A stretch of DNA of 64,000 nucleotides from Brasenia schreberi. Lineage: Eukaryota > Streptophyta > Magnoliopsida > Nymphaeales > Cabombaceae. The notes under the pieces are model-generated. The model saw only the letters and a list, made by a program, of their open reading frames with translations, searched no databases and was not told where the DNA came from. The stretch is from positions 5,691,001 through 5,755,000 of the forward strand of contig JAYKKT010000059.1 in assembly GCA_036023115.1 (NCBI GenBank), written 5' to 3'. Positions within the stretch are counted from its first letter, which is position 1, and each line of letters opens with the position of its first letter. A program made the position numbers and the translations under genes. Of this stretch, positions 37,201 to 49,462 are shown piece after piece.

Positions 37201-38410
37201 CTTTTTCAAAGTTTTCAATTTTCTTGATTTGAAGTTTTGTTCCCTCGGTCGTAAACACATGTTTTCGAATAGTTTTATGAGATTTAATCAAAGAGTTTTC
37301 ATTATGTATCATATGAAAAGTTGCATCGGAATCTAAAAACCAAGACATACCTGAGAAGTGGATAGAGCATTCCCGGAGATGCTTGCCTTTTCCTTGAAAA
37401 TTTCTTCTATTTACGCTTTGATGTGGTTGGGCATGACTCCTCGTTCTTCTACGGCTCTTACGTTTTCACTCCTTTTTCGAAGTAGATGACAAGTGGTTTT
37501 AATATGCCCACTTTCTTTACAATAATGGCAAATGATATCTTTGTTGGGCCACGACTCATGATCTTCTTTGACATGCCTTTGTTATTCTTTACATGTGGAG
37601 GCTTGTAAGTCTTCAAATTGACTCCCGATTTTGATGCGGCAAGCATGACTTCTTTGACGACATTCATATTCTTCAATCTTGTTTTCTCCATAACAAGATC
37701 GACTAAAAAGGAATCCCCTCTAGGTCTAGGTTTTCTATGTATAAAGTTTGATCTAATATTTTCAAACTCGTCTCTTAACCCACACATAAACAAAAAAGAA
37801 ATATTGGTTGTCTAAGAATTCTTAAAATTCATTTAGTTTGTGAAGATTTCCAAATTTATAAATGCTTCTTAATTGAGTCCATAACTCCGAAAATTCATTA
37901 TGGTAGTATCTAATGCTTAGATTTTCTTGTTTAAGCATAATCATTCTTTCCATTAAATCAATTTGGAATACAAAATCTTTGGAATGAAGTTTTTTCAAGT
38001 TTCAAAGGCGTTTTTAAAAGCACTAATTCTATTTCTAAGTTTTTCATCCACATTTTGACAAATAATCCATATAATCTTTGCATTAATTTTTCTTACAATT
38101 TCAAATCTTGCTTGTATTTTTCGTGAGCTTTGACAATTTCATCGTCATCCAAACCATCAATATTTAAAGTTGATTATTTTATAGTTTTATTGATGTAGTC
38201 CCAAAAATCTTTTGACAAAAAATATTTTTTCATAGTCTTAACTCAATTTTGGTAACATTTTGGGTCTAGGATATATCTAAACGCCTCATTTTTTCCTTCC
38301 ATTTCGTGCAAAATCAAAAATTTTGAACTAACCTAAAGTTTGATATTATTCTTCAAAATTTACACCCGTGACACGCTTCTCAATTTCTTCAATCCGAAGT
38401 TCTGATACCA
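34254..38410 (-). mobile_element. Ty1-copia retrotransposon, internal region, decayed
   Basis: Minus-strand order is gag (37793-37458, CHYCKESGH-like knuckle), protease (37348-37079, WFLDSDATFHMI), GAG-pre-integrase and integrase (36938-35824), RT (35846-34798, LDVKNAFLNG, YGLKQAPKAWCDRF, YMDD near 35210) and RNase H (34958-34257, SSTKTEYRVM, KRTKHIEMDCHF). This is the copia order, with integrase before RT. A perfect 9-of-9 core primer site TGGTATCAGAAC (minus) is at 38410-38399 and a purine tract (AAAGGAGGTG) at 34268-34277. The frame is broken at many points. The sequences outside the two ends do not match each other (see findings). Confidence 0.88.
38399..38410 (-). other. Primer binding site of the copia element
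   Basis: Minus-strand TGGTATCAGAAC is followed on the + strand by TGTAAATATTCG, which would be the LTR edge. Confidence 0.75.
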
Positions 38411-38898
38411 TGTAAATATTCGTCGATAGTCGAAGGTTGATGCTTCACGAATCGAATCCAACAAGTCGCCAATAATGAAACGGAATTCAAAGTATGAATG
38501 TCAAACTTCAAGTATATCAAATAAGAGAGCGGAAGCATACAAAATAAGTCAAAAGTTGTGTCAAGACAGCATAATTTATTCATGTATTTATAAACATTTA
38601 TATGAGGAGCAAAGAGAGCAAAAAAGGGCTTAAGGAGGGGCTAGTACCGGCCGTGGCCAGCTTTTATAATGGGAGGCCGAAGCGTGAAGCACGGCCCATG
38701 TATCGAATTCACGAGCAACATACGAGTCCAACCCCTTGGCCAGATGAGCAATTGCTCGTCATCTCTTGGTACTGTTAAGTAAATATCTTTCAGATATTAT
38801 TATTTTGCACTAAAAGTTTAGGATTTAAGCGAGGTGCTTAAATCAATTCATTTCTATATATTTTAACTTTAATTTAGTACTTGATATTGGCAATCACT

Positions 38899-39020
38899 GA
38901 TTGCCTATTAACTGTTTGGTTGATGTAAATATCTGGTCGTACCGTAGTATGACATGATTTTGCTGATTGCCTGTTAACTGTTTGGTTGAATTAAATATAT
39001 GGTCGTACCGTAATATGGCA
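38899..39020. repeat. Tandem duplication, period about 66 bp, upstream of the KUP locus
   Basis: GATTGCCT-TTAACTGTTTGGTTGA ... ATCTGGTCGTACCGTA is repeated at about 38899 and 38965 with few changes. It lies about 310-430 bp before the start codon, in the presumed promoter or leader. Confidence 0.75.
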
Positions 39021-40903
39021 GCGCGGATATGTGTGTATATGTATGTTCTCGCGTTGCTCCGTCGACGGTTCTTCACTTCGATCCCATTCATCCGCACTCG
39101 CCTTTGCCGTCGCTTCCTTATTTTATGCTTCTCTGTGCTACATCCATCTGCTGTTCTAGAGTTTCCCAGGGCATCGAATCGTCGTGTTCCAGATGCGCGT
39201 AATTTCTGGCGGATCCCTGATTCTTGGCGTCGCTTCGTTTATCTCGATCTGAGTCGTTTGTTTTGCGTAATAGGATGACTTGAGTGAGGGGGCCCTCTGC
39301 CGCTGCTTAGTAGTTGTTCGTAGAGAGAGCTAATGGCGCAAGAACAGCTACGCGGGGTTTCGATGCCGAGGGTCGCTTCGGAGTCGAGATGGGTGTACGA
39401 ACTCCCCGGATGCGGAAAAACAGCTACGCGGGGTTTATCAGGAAGAAGATCGGTCCGACGAGAACGGAGGCGGAAGTGGTAACGAAGATGAGGACAAGAA
39501 TTTGCCTCCGTTGGTGAGTTCCGAGTCGGATGAGGACAATGCCACGCAGCGGCTCATCAGGACGGGACCGCGGATCGATTCCTTTGACGTTGAAGTGTAC
39601 GAACTCCCCGGCGTTCAGCGAAGTGACTATGAGGTATTTTCCGTTCTTCGATTAAATTTAGGGTTCCTCTTTAGCTCATTTGTTGTTACCTTCGAAAAAC
39701 ACACTAGTTATCCGATCATTTTATTGGGTTTTACGGGGAGTCCCTCCACTCGTATTATGTTCATGTAGATCTCGTGATCGACTATATTATCAAAATATTG
39801 CAGCATAGAATGCGTTGATTGCTCGATGCACAAAGTAGATCATTGTTGTGTTTGCCCAATCTTTCCTTGAGGAAATGTGTACTTGTTTTTGAAATGTATT
39901 GGTCATAGGTTTGCCTAGTCTTGTATCGTGTGATGTTCAGAAGATAGCCTTTTACGTTGACGTGCTTATATACTTTCTTTAATTTGAAGAAGGAACTTGG
40001 TGATTACGTTAGATATTTGAAATATATGCTCATCCGCGTCGCTACCAAACCTATCGAATCCAAAACATTGGAGAAAAATTATCTCCCAGTGTCTTAAAAT
40101 TTACAGAGCTCAAGGTCGTGTTACTTCAGAGCTTGGAACTAGAGTTAGCCAGGGAGGTAACGTATTGTAGTTCTCTCCGTGGAATACACCATTTTCCGAC
40201 CATCATAGAGGATATGTTGGATCTCTGGCTAATAAAGGATACCTCCAGCATCCACTTGTCATGTTCAGCTTCCTACCGGGTTTAAACTTTCTATCATGCT
40301 CAGCTTTTTGTTTTGGTAGTAGATCTAAGGTTAAGGTTCTGTACTTGTGCATTGGGAGGTAACTAGATGAAAAATAGTTGAAACACCACGGAATTGCCAA
40401 TTGTCTCGTTAGTGCAGGAATGCTACTTGGACAAATCAACTTGGTTTCTTGACCGGATCTGTTAATGCACCAGTTGACATATTAGATAGAAAATCTGTTC
40501 AATGACATACTTAATCATGAAGTCAATAAATAAGTGGAATGACGTCCTAACTTACATTTGTTTATTCAGCCATTATTATGTAGTGTTCGTTATATATCAT
40601 GTTTACGAGAAGAGCAAGTATTAAAGTCTCATGCACCAAGAATACCACTTGACAGCATAACAGCTGAAGTGAGCACTTGAAAATACTATTTTTGTTAGAC
40701 ACTACTTTTTTGGCAGTTTTTGACTAGCACTCGGAAAATAAAAATTCTAATTTGAACATGGAAAGCTACATAGTTATTGTGCTAGTACGAATAAGATTCC
40801 CTTTTCACAGGTTGTCAGCCTTGGTGAGAAGGATGGCATGGTGTTATTTGATTTTGGTATTTGGGTTTTCTCTAGTTGATGACTAGATGCTGGTGGTTGG
40901 CTC

Positions 40904-41173
40904 CTAGAATTCTAGCTCTAGAGGAGATAGATATAAGCCAATGAGAATCATCTAGATTAGGATAGTTTGCATGTGGTTGAAACAACTTTTGGTAACTCTT
41001 AATAGGTGTGTTTGTGACTTTTAGAATCCTTGAAGCTCTTGTAATTAATTGGCCGTACTAGAATTCTAGCTCTAGAGGAGATAGATATAAGCCTGAAACA
41101 ACTTTTGGTAACTCTTAATAGGTGTGTTTGTGACTTTTAGAATCCTTGAAGCTCTTGTAATTAATTGGCCGTA
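40904..41173. repeat. Near-identical tandem duplication in KUP intron 1
   Basis: Unit 1 is 40904-41057 and unit 2 is 41058-41173. Both start CTAGAATTCTAGCTCTAGAG and end AATTAATTGGCCGTA. Unit 2 lacks about 38 bp. Very few substitutions, hence recent. Confidence 0.85.
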
Positions 41174-41256
41174 ACGGCTCACCGAAACAACTAAAAAATC
41201 TGATTGAGGGCAGGGGGGCTAACAGAATAGTTTAGCAAGTGTAAGTCTCTTATGGA

Positions 41257-41850
41257 TCAGCTACAACCTTGAAGTTGTGGTGATTGGAAAACAAAAAGTT
41301 CATCAAGCAAAATATAAAATTGTAACAAAGGAAGCCCTTTCTTGGAAATTTTCCAGATGGTATTTTGAGAAACATATGTCAAGAATGCGTTCTTCAAATG
41401 CCGTTCCTGAATGTAGATAGAATCCATTTCCACGCATTTGGTACAGCTATTGAAAGCATTCTCACTGCCAATGCAAAGGGTGCTCCAGTTATCATAGGAA
41501 GTTCGTGAGGCCCCAAGATCAGCTACTTCTGTGTGAAAAATTAGTTGCTGCATACAAATGATGTTAGTTATGGTACTAGCCAATGCATTCTTCTTAAGCT
41601 TAAGATGATTATGGAACTTTTATAGTGTCATTTGCACTTCCAGAAAATCCATGAATCACCTAGAAATATTGTCTCCACCATAATAGCACCAACATCAGCA
41701 ATCATTTCTGACAGAGATGAACATAAAAGAAACAATCCCAAATCAATGGTATTTTAAGTTTTTAACTACATCTAGTTACGATACAATGACTATTTATATG
41801 AATGGAGGTGGATGCCTGTTGAAGAAGATCCAATTTATGTCTACGTGCTC
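41257..41850 (-). mobile_element. Copia RNase H fragment in KUP intron 1
   Basis: The minus frame 41583-41257 reads ASTITNIICMQQLIF, SENAFNSCTKCVEMDSIYI, ERHLKNAFLTYVS, resembling the copia RNase H block (ASN-FH-RTKHIE-D-HFI-E---). Plus-strand 41790-41830 resembles the copia segment at 34830-34860. No ends found. Confidence 0.55.
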
Positions 41851-43959
41851 CTTCAATGACAGTTTACAAGTATGGAATTTATAGTAAGAGTCAAAAAGCA
41901 AAAGTTTCATAGTCTTTCTCCAATATCTTAATGTTCTAACAAATTAAATGTTTGATCGAGAACATTACTTGCTTGTGCAATGAGCCAGAACTATATAACA
42001 TAGACATTTTGGCAGTTTGTTTTGGTGCATAAACAATATAGCAGTTATTTCAATTTCTATGCATTTTGCTATTTAATCTGTTTTCTTGGTTTCCTGTGCT
42101 GAAAAATCATCTATTTTATGTGAAAATTCTCAACTATGTCATTTTCTGCAATTTTGTTCAGTTTTTCTTTGTTGGTTATTGGACTTTGTTTCTTTTTGTT
42201 CTTCCTTCTTTACTCATATGCTTATGTATATCCATTTCATCTGTTGGTAAGAAGATGGTGACATGTGACTGTAAACCTTTCTTCTTGAAGCAGTGAAAAT
42301 GAAAGTTTAGCCTTATCTTGTCAAAGATGCAAAAACATAGAGAAGCGCTTTTCTTTGTTTATGAACGTACTCTTCCTAAATTTTCTGAATTTATGAAATT
42401 AAATTGCAGGATTTTACTTTGGGCAGGACTGTTCTGCTTACTTTGCAGACACTTGCATTCTTCTTTGGAGATGTTGGAACAAGTCCGTTGTATACCTTCA
42501 ATGTTATGTTTAATAAGGCTTCCATAAATGGGGAGGAAGACGTCCTTGGAGCACTTTCGTTAGTCTTGTATACATTGATCTTCGTACCATTGATCAAGTA
42601 TGTCTTGTTGTTCTTTGGGCCAATGATAATGGAGAAGGTGTGCAATCTATGAAGTGTACTATATTTCTTTCATCTGTTCATGGCAACATTATCATTCAGA
42701 AAGTCACAATATATTTTTGCTGAATGTTTATTTCAGGTGGAACATTTGCTTTATACTCGTTGATATGTAGACATGCAAAAGTCAGTCTCCTTCCTAACCA
42801 ATTGCCATCTGATGCTGGGATATCTAGTTTTAGGCTGAAGGTGCCATCTCCAGAGCTTGAGAGATCACTAAAGATTAAAGAAAGTTTGGAAACTTCATTG
42901 CCACTAAAAAGGCTGCTTCTCATATTAGTTCTTGCTGGTACTTCTATGGTGATCGCCAACGGAATTGTTACTCCTGCAATGTCAGGTATGGTGTTTTACT
43001 TTTATTTACTATCTTTTGGTAAACATGTTATCCAAACTGCCGCTAGGCATGAACTAAGTGCCTGACTTTAAAAGCTTAAGTGGGAATTAATTAGCATAAG
43101 TAGTATAATAGCTCTAAAGCATAAGTAAAGTTATACGTGTAATAATAGTTTGAGATAATAATATACATGTATATTTATCATTTCATGAATATGCATCAAG
43201 ATAAGATTCTAAAAAGCAAATACTAGGAATTGTGTAATTTATGAGTAACAAATTAAAACACCAATAACCTTGAATAAAGAAGAGAGAAACTGTAGTGGTA
43301 GAAGAAAAGAGAGTAAGAGGAAAGAGAAGAGGAAAACCATAGAATGAGAAAAAAATAGAAAGAAGTTGAGAGTAAAACCATAGAATAAGTACCTGCCTGA
43401 AAAAGTTTTTAAAGCTGGTATACAGAGTGTTCGTGTAAGTTCCCTGCATAAAGCCCATTGATGACATGAAACATTTTTCTCTAGAAATTCATAATTGGAC
43501 TGACTTGTTTTTTAATTGCTTGACACTCTGACCTGTGTAAAGCCCCCCCACCACCCCACCCACCCACTAGGCATCTTTTGATTTCTTGAAAAAAAATAGG
43601 AAGAAGTTGAGAGGAAAACTATAGAATGAGTACCTGACTAGTAAAGTTAAACTACAAAGAAACAGTTGAACAAATAAGTCATGGGTGACTGTATGATTGC
43701 TTTGTTTGTCTGCAAACAGACACATGTATACCTTACATGCACACATACACACACACAGAGATTGCTCGTAAGTACTGCCATTGCTGGTCAGCTTCTGGGG
43801 TTTATCTTGAAATCACAAGAAGAAGGTCCAATAGCAAGCCCTAATAAATAATAATTATAATTCTGAAAAAAGAAACAGAATATGCAGCACAACCTTTTTC
43901 CTGTAGTGTGGGATGAAAAGTGTGTTTCGTGATTGAAATTTTGATTTATTTCCTAGATG

Positions 43960-44132
43960 CTTTAAAAGTGGGAGAAGAAAAATGCAAGTGTTGGAAGGCA
44001 ACTATTGAACATGATATGGATTTTCCACAGTTTAATGCTAATACGGCACAAGATCAAGCTGTATGGTTCAAAGGACCTGTTTAACAACCCCACCTAGTGT
44101 AGGAAAAGGTGTGGTTGTTGTCATTGTTGTTG
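43960..44132 (+). mobile_element. 5'-truncated RTE end in KUP intron 3
   Basis: A diverged RTE 3' end (TGCAAGTGTTGGAAGG ... GTGTAGGAAAAGG, then TTG-rich tail). Flanks ATTTCCTAGATG (43948-43959) and ATTTCCAAGATG (44133-44144) match 11 of 12. Confidence 0.7.
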
Positions 44133-44231
44133 ATTTCCAAGATGTTTCCTTAGCGAGTGAGGCCATGTCAAAAATGTGATAAGATTCTCATGTAATTCTT
44201 TTTTGTGGCATTAAAGTAGCTCATGTAAGAA

Positions 44232-44442
44232 CTCCGCCCATATAAAGGATCACCCTTGCATGGCCGGTCCCAAGCCCGGATAAAGGAAGAGGGTTGCATT
44301 AGGCTTTCGACAACCAACGTAAAACTTTGTCGGACTTATTTACCATGGATTCTACAAATTATGATAGGGCTCTGTGGAAACAAAGAATTCTTGTAGCCGA
44401 CCCCATCTAGTATGGGAAAAGGCTTAGTTGTTGTTGTTGTTG
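44232..44442 (+). mobile_element. 211-bp RTE 5'-3' end fusion (SINE-like) in KUP intron 3
   Basis: The first about 130 bp match the RTE 5' end at 54852-54984 (CTCCG..., GATCACCCTTGCAT, CCCAAGCCCGGATAAAGG, CCAACGTAAAACTT). The last about 80 bp match the RTE 3' end (CTGTGGAAACAAAGAAT, CTAGTATGGGAAAAGG, TTG repeats). A perfect 20-bp target duplication TAAAGTAGCTCATGTAAGAA lies at 44212-44231 and 44443-44462. Confidence 0.85.
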
Positions 44443-45461
44443 TAAAGTAGCTCATGTAAGAAACTAAGATGCCTAGTTGGGGCTTAAGCAACCAAATGAT
44501 ATACTGTCTAGGCAACTATGTTAGGTGCTAGGCCAATGCCTAGGCACAATTTTGAGTCTAATTTAGCATTGCTGATTGATGTTGCCAAGTTCAAATTATT
44601 CTCTGTTTTATACCATTTGAAGTCCCTTTGTTATCTGCAACCTTGACAGAGGCATGTGGTTTTCACCTCCATCATTTGGCATTGCAGTAATGTCAGCTGT
44701 TGATGGTCTCAAGATTGGAATATCTGGAGTGAAACAAGGTGATTCATGAGTTGATTGAACAATGTAGAATGATTCCTTAGTGAACTTTTTGTTATTTCCT
44801 TTCCCTAATCTTTGCAAGACAATCTTTTTCTCATGTTATGGTTGCCTGTATGCAGGGGAAGTTGTGCTGATATCGGTGGCATTCCTCATTGTCTTGTTTT
44901 GTGTACAGAAATTTGGCACAAGCAAAGTTGGCCTGGCCCTTGGTCCCGCTTTATTTTTATGGTTCTGTTCTCTTGCGGCAATTGATATCTACAACATTTT
45001 GAAGCATGACACAAGTGTTCTGAGGGCCTTTAATCCTCTACACATCTACTACTTTTTCAAGCGGAATTCGAGCAGAGCTTGGTTGTCACTTGGCGGGTGT
45101 TTTCTATGTGCTACTGGTAAGTACATCTAGAGGTTTACGGTTGCAGAGTTTCTTGCTGCCGTGTGATGCATTTGAAATCTTCCATTCCACCTAGATCTGA
45201 TGAAAATTATTGAATTTTATTCTAGTCAGTAGCCCAGGCCTAAAGTTGTCTGTATCCTCATGCTTTTAAAAAGATTTGTATTGCTCTAATATCTTAAAAA
45301 TGATTAATATGTGGAACTGTGAGGCCTGATAATGCTGACTATTGGAGCATTTGTTGATGAAATATCTCTGGTGTTTGGTTATGCTGGTTAGATTGTTATC
45401 ATAATAATGAGCACTCTACAAGCCTGTTATGCACAACCTATTTTGGTACCTTTTTACTTCA

Positions 45462-48400
45462 AAAAAGTATATAAACCAGTGTTGTCTGACGCATATCGTA
45501 TCGTGTATCGCTGGGCTTCACGATACGGGCGTATCGTATCGTATCGTACTTTAATATTAAAATAATACAAAAATTAATTAAAAATCAATAAAAATTAGTA
45601 AAAAATAAATAAATAAATCAGGAACAATTCAGGAAAAATCTGGTAATTGCTTTAAATTCATATACTATAAGTTTAGTACAGATTGAGCATTCAACATTGA
45701 ATAATTGCATCTCAATTTACATATTTTGAATTCAAAAAATGAAATACACATTACAGACACAGTTACATTTTACAAATTGTAATCAAGATCATCAACTAAA
45801 TAATTTTCATCTTTTCCTTGTTGCAGATCCTCATCATCATCATCAGCGACACCTTCTTGAAAATCAAATTCTTCGTTGCGCTCCTTCCAAATTAATCCAA
45901 GCAACGTCTTCTTCAATTAGGAGAGCATTTTCTTCAGTGTCTTCCATAACCCAATCTTCTAATATATCAAAATTATCCAAACTTATTGGATCGAAGTGAC
46001 TTTCTTCTTTATTTACTTTTTTTAATTGCCTACGACAAACAAAGATAAACAATTAGTAAATAATATTAACAATTGAAGACTGAAGTTAAACTATATTGAA
46101 TTGAAAATTTGAAAGTAATACAACATTACCTTTCACGAAGGTGCATGTTACAACGAATATAAACTAAATCATTTAGTCTTTTGTGTTTCAACCTGTTGCG
46201 CTTCTTTGTATGGATGTGTTCAAAAACACTCCAATTTCTTTCACAACCTGTTGCACTACAGGTTTGGCTTAAGACTCTCTGCAAAATCTTTAAGGTTTGG
46301 ACAATCAGTTCCAAACCTGTTCCACCAAACATCTGTAGAAAAAGACAAACATTATAGACATAATCCACAGTAATGTAAGATGAAACTTAAATATGAAAAT
46401 AAACAATTTACCTGGATGCATCGTACTGCAGTTGCAAATTGCAACAGGCAAACCCATAAGTGAAGAGTATTATCATATATCTCCATCTCTCGATGTATCG
46501 CATCTGCTATGCTCTTATCAGGGACTAATCTGTCGATGCATTCAATGATTCCTCGATTAACCTCACCGTCCCTTTTGAAGGTTGTTGAGTACCTCAATGA
46601 TGGGTTTAGATAGTAGGTTGTTGCATGAATAGGCTCATGCAATTGTTTATTTCATCTACTATCAATTATTTTCCACACGAGCACATAATCTCTTTTTTTT
46701 CCATTAAAGTTATTTCTGATTGCTTCTTTTGCCCTGTCCATGGCTTCATAAAGGTAGCCCATAGATGGTTTCTCCTCGCTGTCAGTCAATCTCAAAACTT
46801 TCACTAAAAGACAAGTAATTTTCAATAATCTGATACATGCATTCCAAAATGAACTTCTAAAAATCGTTTCTGCAATCTCATTCAATTTTCTGTTCCTTCT
46901 GTTTTGAGGCAACTCTGCAAATTATTACCACTCATCTGAGGAGAACATTCTCTTTAAAGCTTGCTTCTGTCTCACAATACTCTATAGTCTATACAGATAA
47001 GAAGTTTGTTGCGAACCGAGTTGCAGCTGTGCGAAGAAGCTCTGCACCTTCTGTGTATCTCCTCATCATACACAAAACAAATGCATGGTTGTAAATGAAT
47101 TTTGTAATATCTTGGCAACACTCAGTTGCTGCCTTTATTTCATTCATCTCACCAATGTCCTCGAGGATGAGATCTAAACAATGGGCTGCACATGGTGTCC
47201 AGTAGAAAGTCCCATAAATATCAGCTAACTTCTTCTCAGCTGCTTTGTAGTTAGCTGCATTATCTGTAATCAATTGGACTACATTTTCTAGCCCAACCTC
47301 CTGTATAACCTTATCAAATTCCTCTCGTAGGATCTCTGCATTATCTGTAATCAATTGCATTTTCTAGCCGAATCATCAGACTTTGAATGAGAGTCTCTAC
47401 CACCCCTTCCTGCCATCTCAATAGAGTACTTTAATTCAAACAAAAACCTGAAAATAAAAGCACTTTGTAAATCCCCCAATCTTCAAATAACACTCAAATC
47501 GAGTTTCTCCCACTTCATGAATGCAATAAAAATCGTATACAAACACTTAATAACTTCATATTTTGTCATTCAAAAAAAAATGAAATAACAAAAAAACAAT
47601 AAATATAAAAGGAAAAAATAGAAAAAACATTCAAAATATACCTTAATCCGAGTTTGGAGGCTTGGACGGATACCGTAGGGCACGATTTTAGAGCTTTAAA
47701 CACCAAGGAGGCGAAAACCGACTCTTAGGAAGCTTGAGAAATCCAAAAGGAGAGAGAAAAACCCACGAAAAATTGCGGGTTTCTCTCAGGCCGGGACCTT
47801 TATAAGGGTCCCAGGGCGTATCGTGCGATACGGCCCGTATCGCACGATATGGTGCGATACGCCCGCACCTGCAATACGGGCCCCCGTATCGTATCGTGGT
47901 ACGTGTACGGTGTGATACGGACAACACTGATATAAACCATTATTTCTACCGACATATTCAAAAGAATGAAGTCAAAGAGGCTCTTAAACATATGAAAGGT
48001 GGTAAATCGGTAGGACCAAACAATATTCTCATAGAAGTTTAGAAAATCCTAAGAAAAACAGGAATCACTTGGTTCACAAGACTATTTAATGAAATATGGA
48101 GAAACCAAAAGATCCCCTAGGAATGGAGAGTGAGTACACTTATACCCATATATAAGAAGAAGGGAGACATTCACAATTGTGTGAATTATCGAGGTATCAA
48201 GTTAACGAGTCATACTATGAAATTATGAGAAAGAATTATCAAACGTAGGTTAAGACAAGTATCAAGTACAACAGAGAACCAATTTGGATTCATGCCAGGC
48301 AGATCTACTATTGAAGTGATTCACCTTTTGAGAGATCTTATGGAACATTTTAGAACAAAAAAGAAAGACCTTCACATGATATTTATTGATCTAGAAAAAG

Positions 48401-49462
48401 CTTATGATAGGGTACCGAGGGAGGTTCTTTAGAGAACCTCGGAAAAAAGAGGTATCCCATTGACATACATTAACCTTATAAGAGACATGTACGATGATGC
48501 AAAAACATGTGTGACGACTCATGAAGGAATGACAGACTTCTTTGAAGTTAATATTGGGTTACATCAAGGATCAACTTTAAGTCCATAGTTATTTATAATG
48601 GTGATTGATGAGTTAACAAAACATATTAAAGATGAAGTACCTTGGTGTATGTTATTTGCAGATGACATTGTATTAGTGGAGGAGTCTAGGGAAAAAGTTA
48701 ATAGAAAATTGGAATTATGGAGAGAAACATTAGAAAGCAAAGGACTCCAACTTAGTAGAACAAATACAGAATATATGGAATGTAAGTTTGATCATTTGGT
48801 TACCTTAGAGGATATAGAAATTAAAATTGGCACACATTGCATCCCCCAAAAGGAAAGTTTTAAATACCTAAGGTCAATTTTTCAGAGTGATGGAAGAATT
48901 GATGGAGATGTTACGCATATAATTAATGCTAGTCGGTTAAAATGGAGAGGAGCATAGGTATTCTTTGTGATAAGAAGATACCATTAAAGTTAAAAGGTAA
49001 ATATTTATAGAGCAGCAATTAGACCTGCCATGTTTTATGGTTCTGAGTGTTGGGCAGTTAACCATCAACATGTACAAAAGATGTCTGTGATAGAAATAAA
49101 GATGTTGAGATGGATGAGTGGTCATACAAGAGAAGACCGTATACATAATGAGGTTATTAGAAACAAATTAGGAGTGGCACCAATAGAGGATAAAATGAGA
49201 GAATATCGTTTAAGATGGTTTGGACATATAGAAAGAATATCAAAGGAAGAACCTGTAAGAAGGTATGAAAACTAAATTTGAAAAGTATTAAAAGAGGTAG
49301 AGGATGACCACAAAAGTGTTGGAAAGAAACAATAAAGAATGATCTAGCTTATTGTGAATTAACTGCTGACATGACACATGATAGAGCTTTGTGGAAACAA
49401 AGAATCCATATAGCCGACCCCGTCTAGTATGGGAAAAGGCTTAGTTGTTGTTGTTGTTGTTG
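45462..49462 (+). mobile_element. 5'-truncated RTE-clade LINE in KUP intron 5, split by a hAT
   Basis: RTE text starts at 45462, is interrupted by the hAT (45477-47929 plus its 8-bp duplication) and resumes at 47938, ending in TTG repeats at about 49462. Target duplication TTTACTTCA lies at 45453-45461 and 49463-49471. RT motifs seen: [57 protein letters not shown]. Stops include TAG at 48430-48432 and 48586-48588. The endonuclease half is absent. Confidence 0.9.
45477..47929 (-). mobile_element. hAT transposon with disrupted transposase, nested in the RTE
   Basis: Perfect 10-bp terminal inverted repeats CAGTGTTGTC/GACAACACTG and a perfect 8-bp duplication ATATAAAC (45469-45476, 47930-47937). 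Both ends are dense in CGTATCGTATCG/GATACG subterminal motifs. Minus-strand frames at 47360-46989, 46912-46652, 46642-46352 and 46368-46126 give hAT transposase pieces: LITDNAANYKAAEKKL, WTPCAAHCLDLILEDIG, the mid region, and the C-terminal dimerisation motif SATGCERNWSVFEHIHTKKRN. The start MAGRGGRDSHSKSDDS near 47420 runs almost straight into the catalytic part, so the BED-finger region is deleted. Not autonomous as it stands. Confidence 0.92.
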
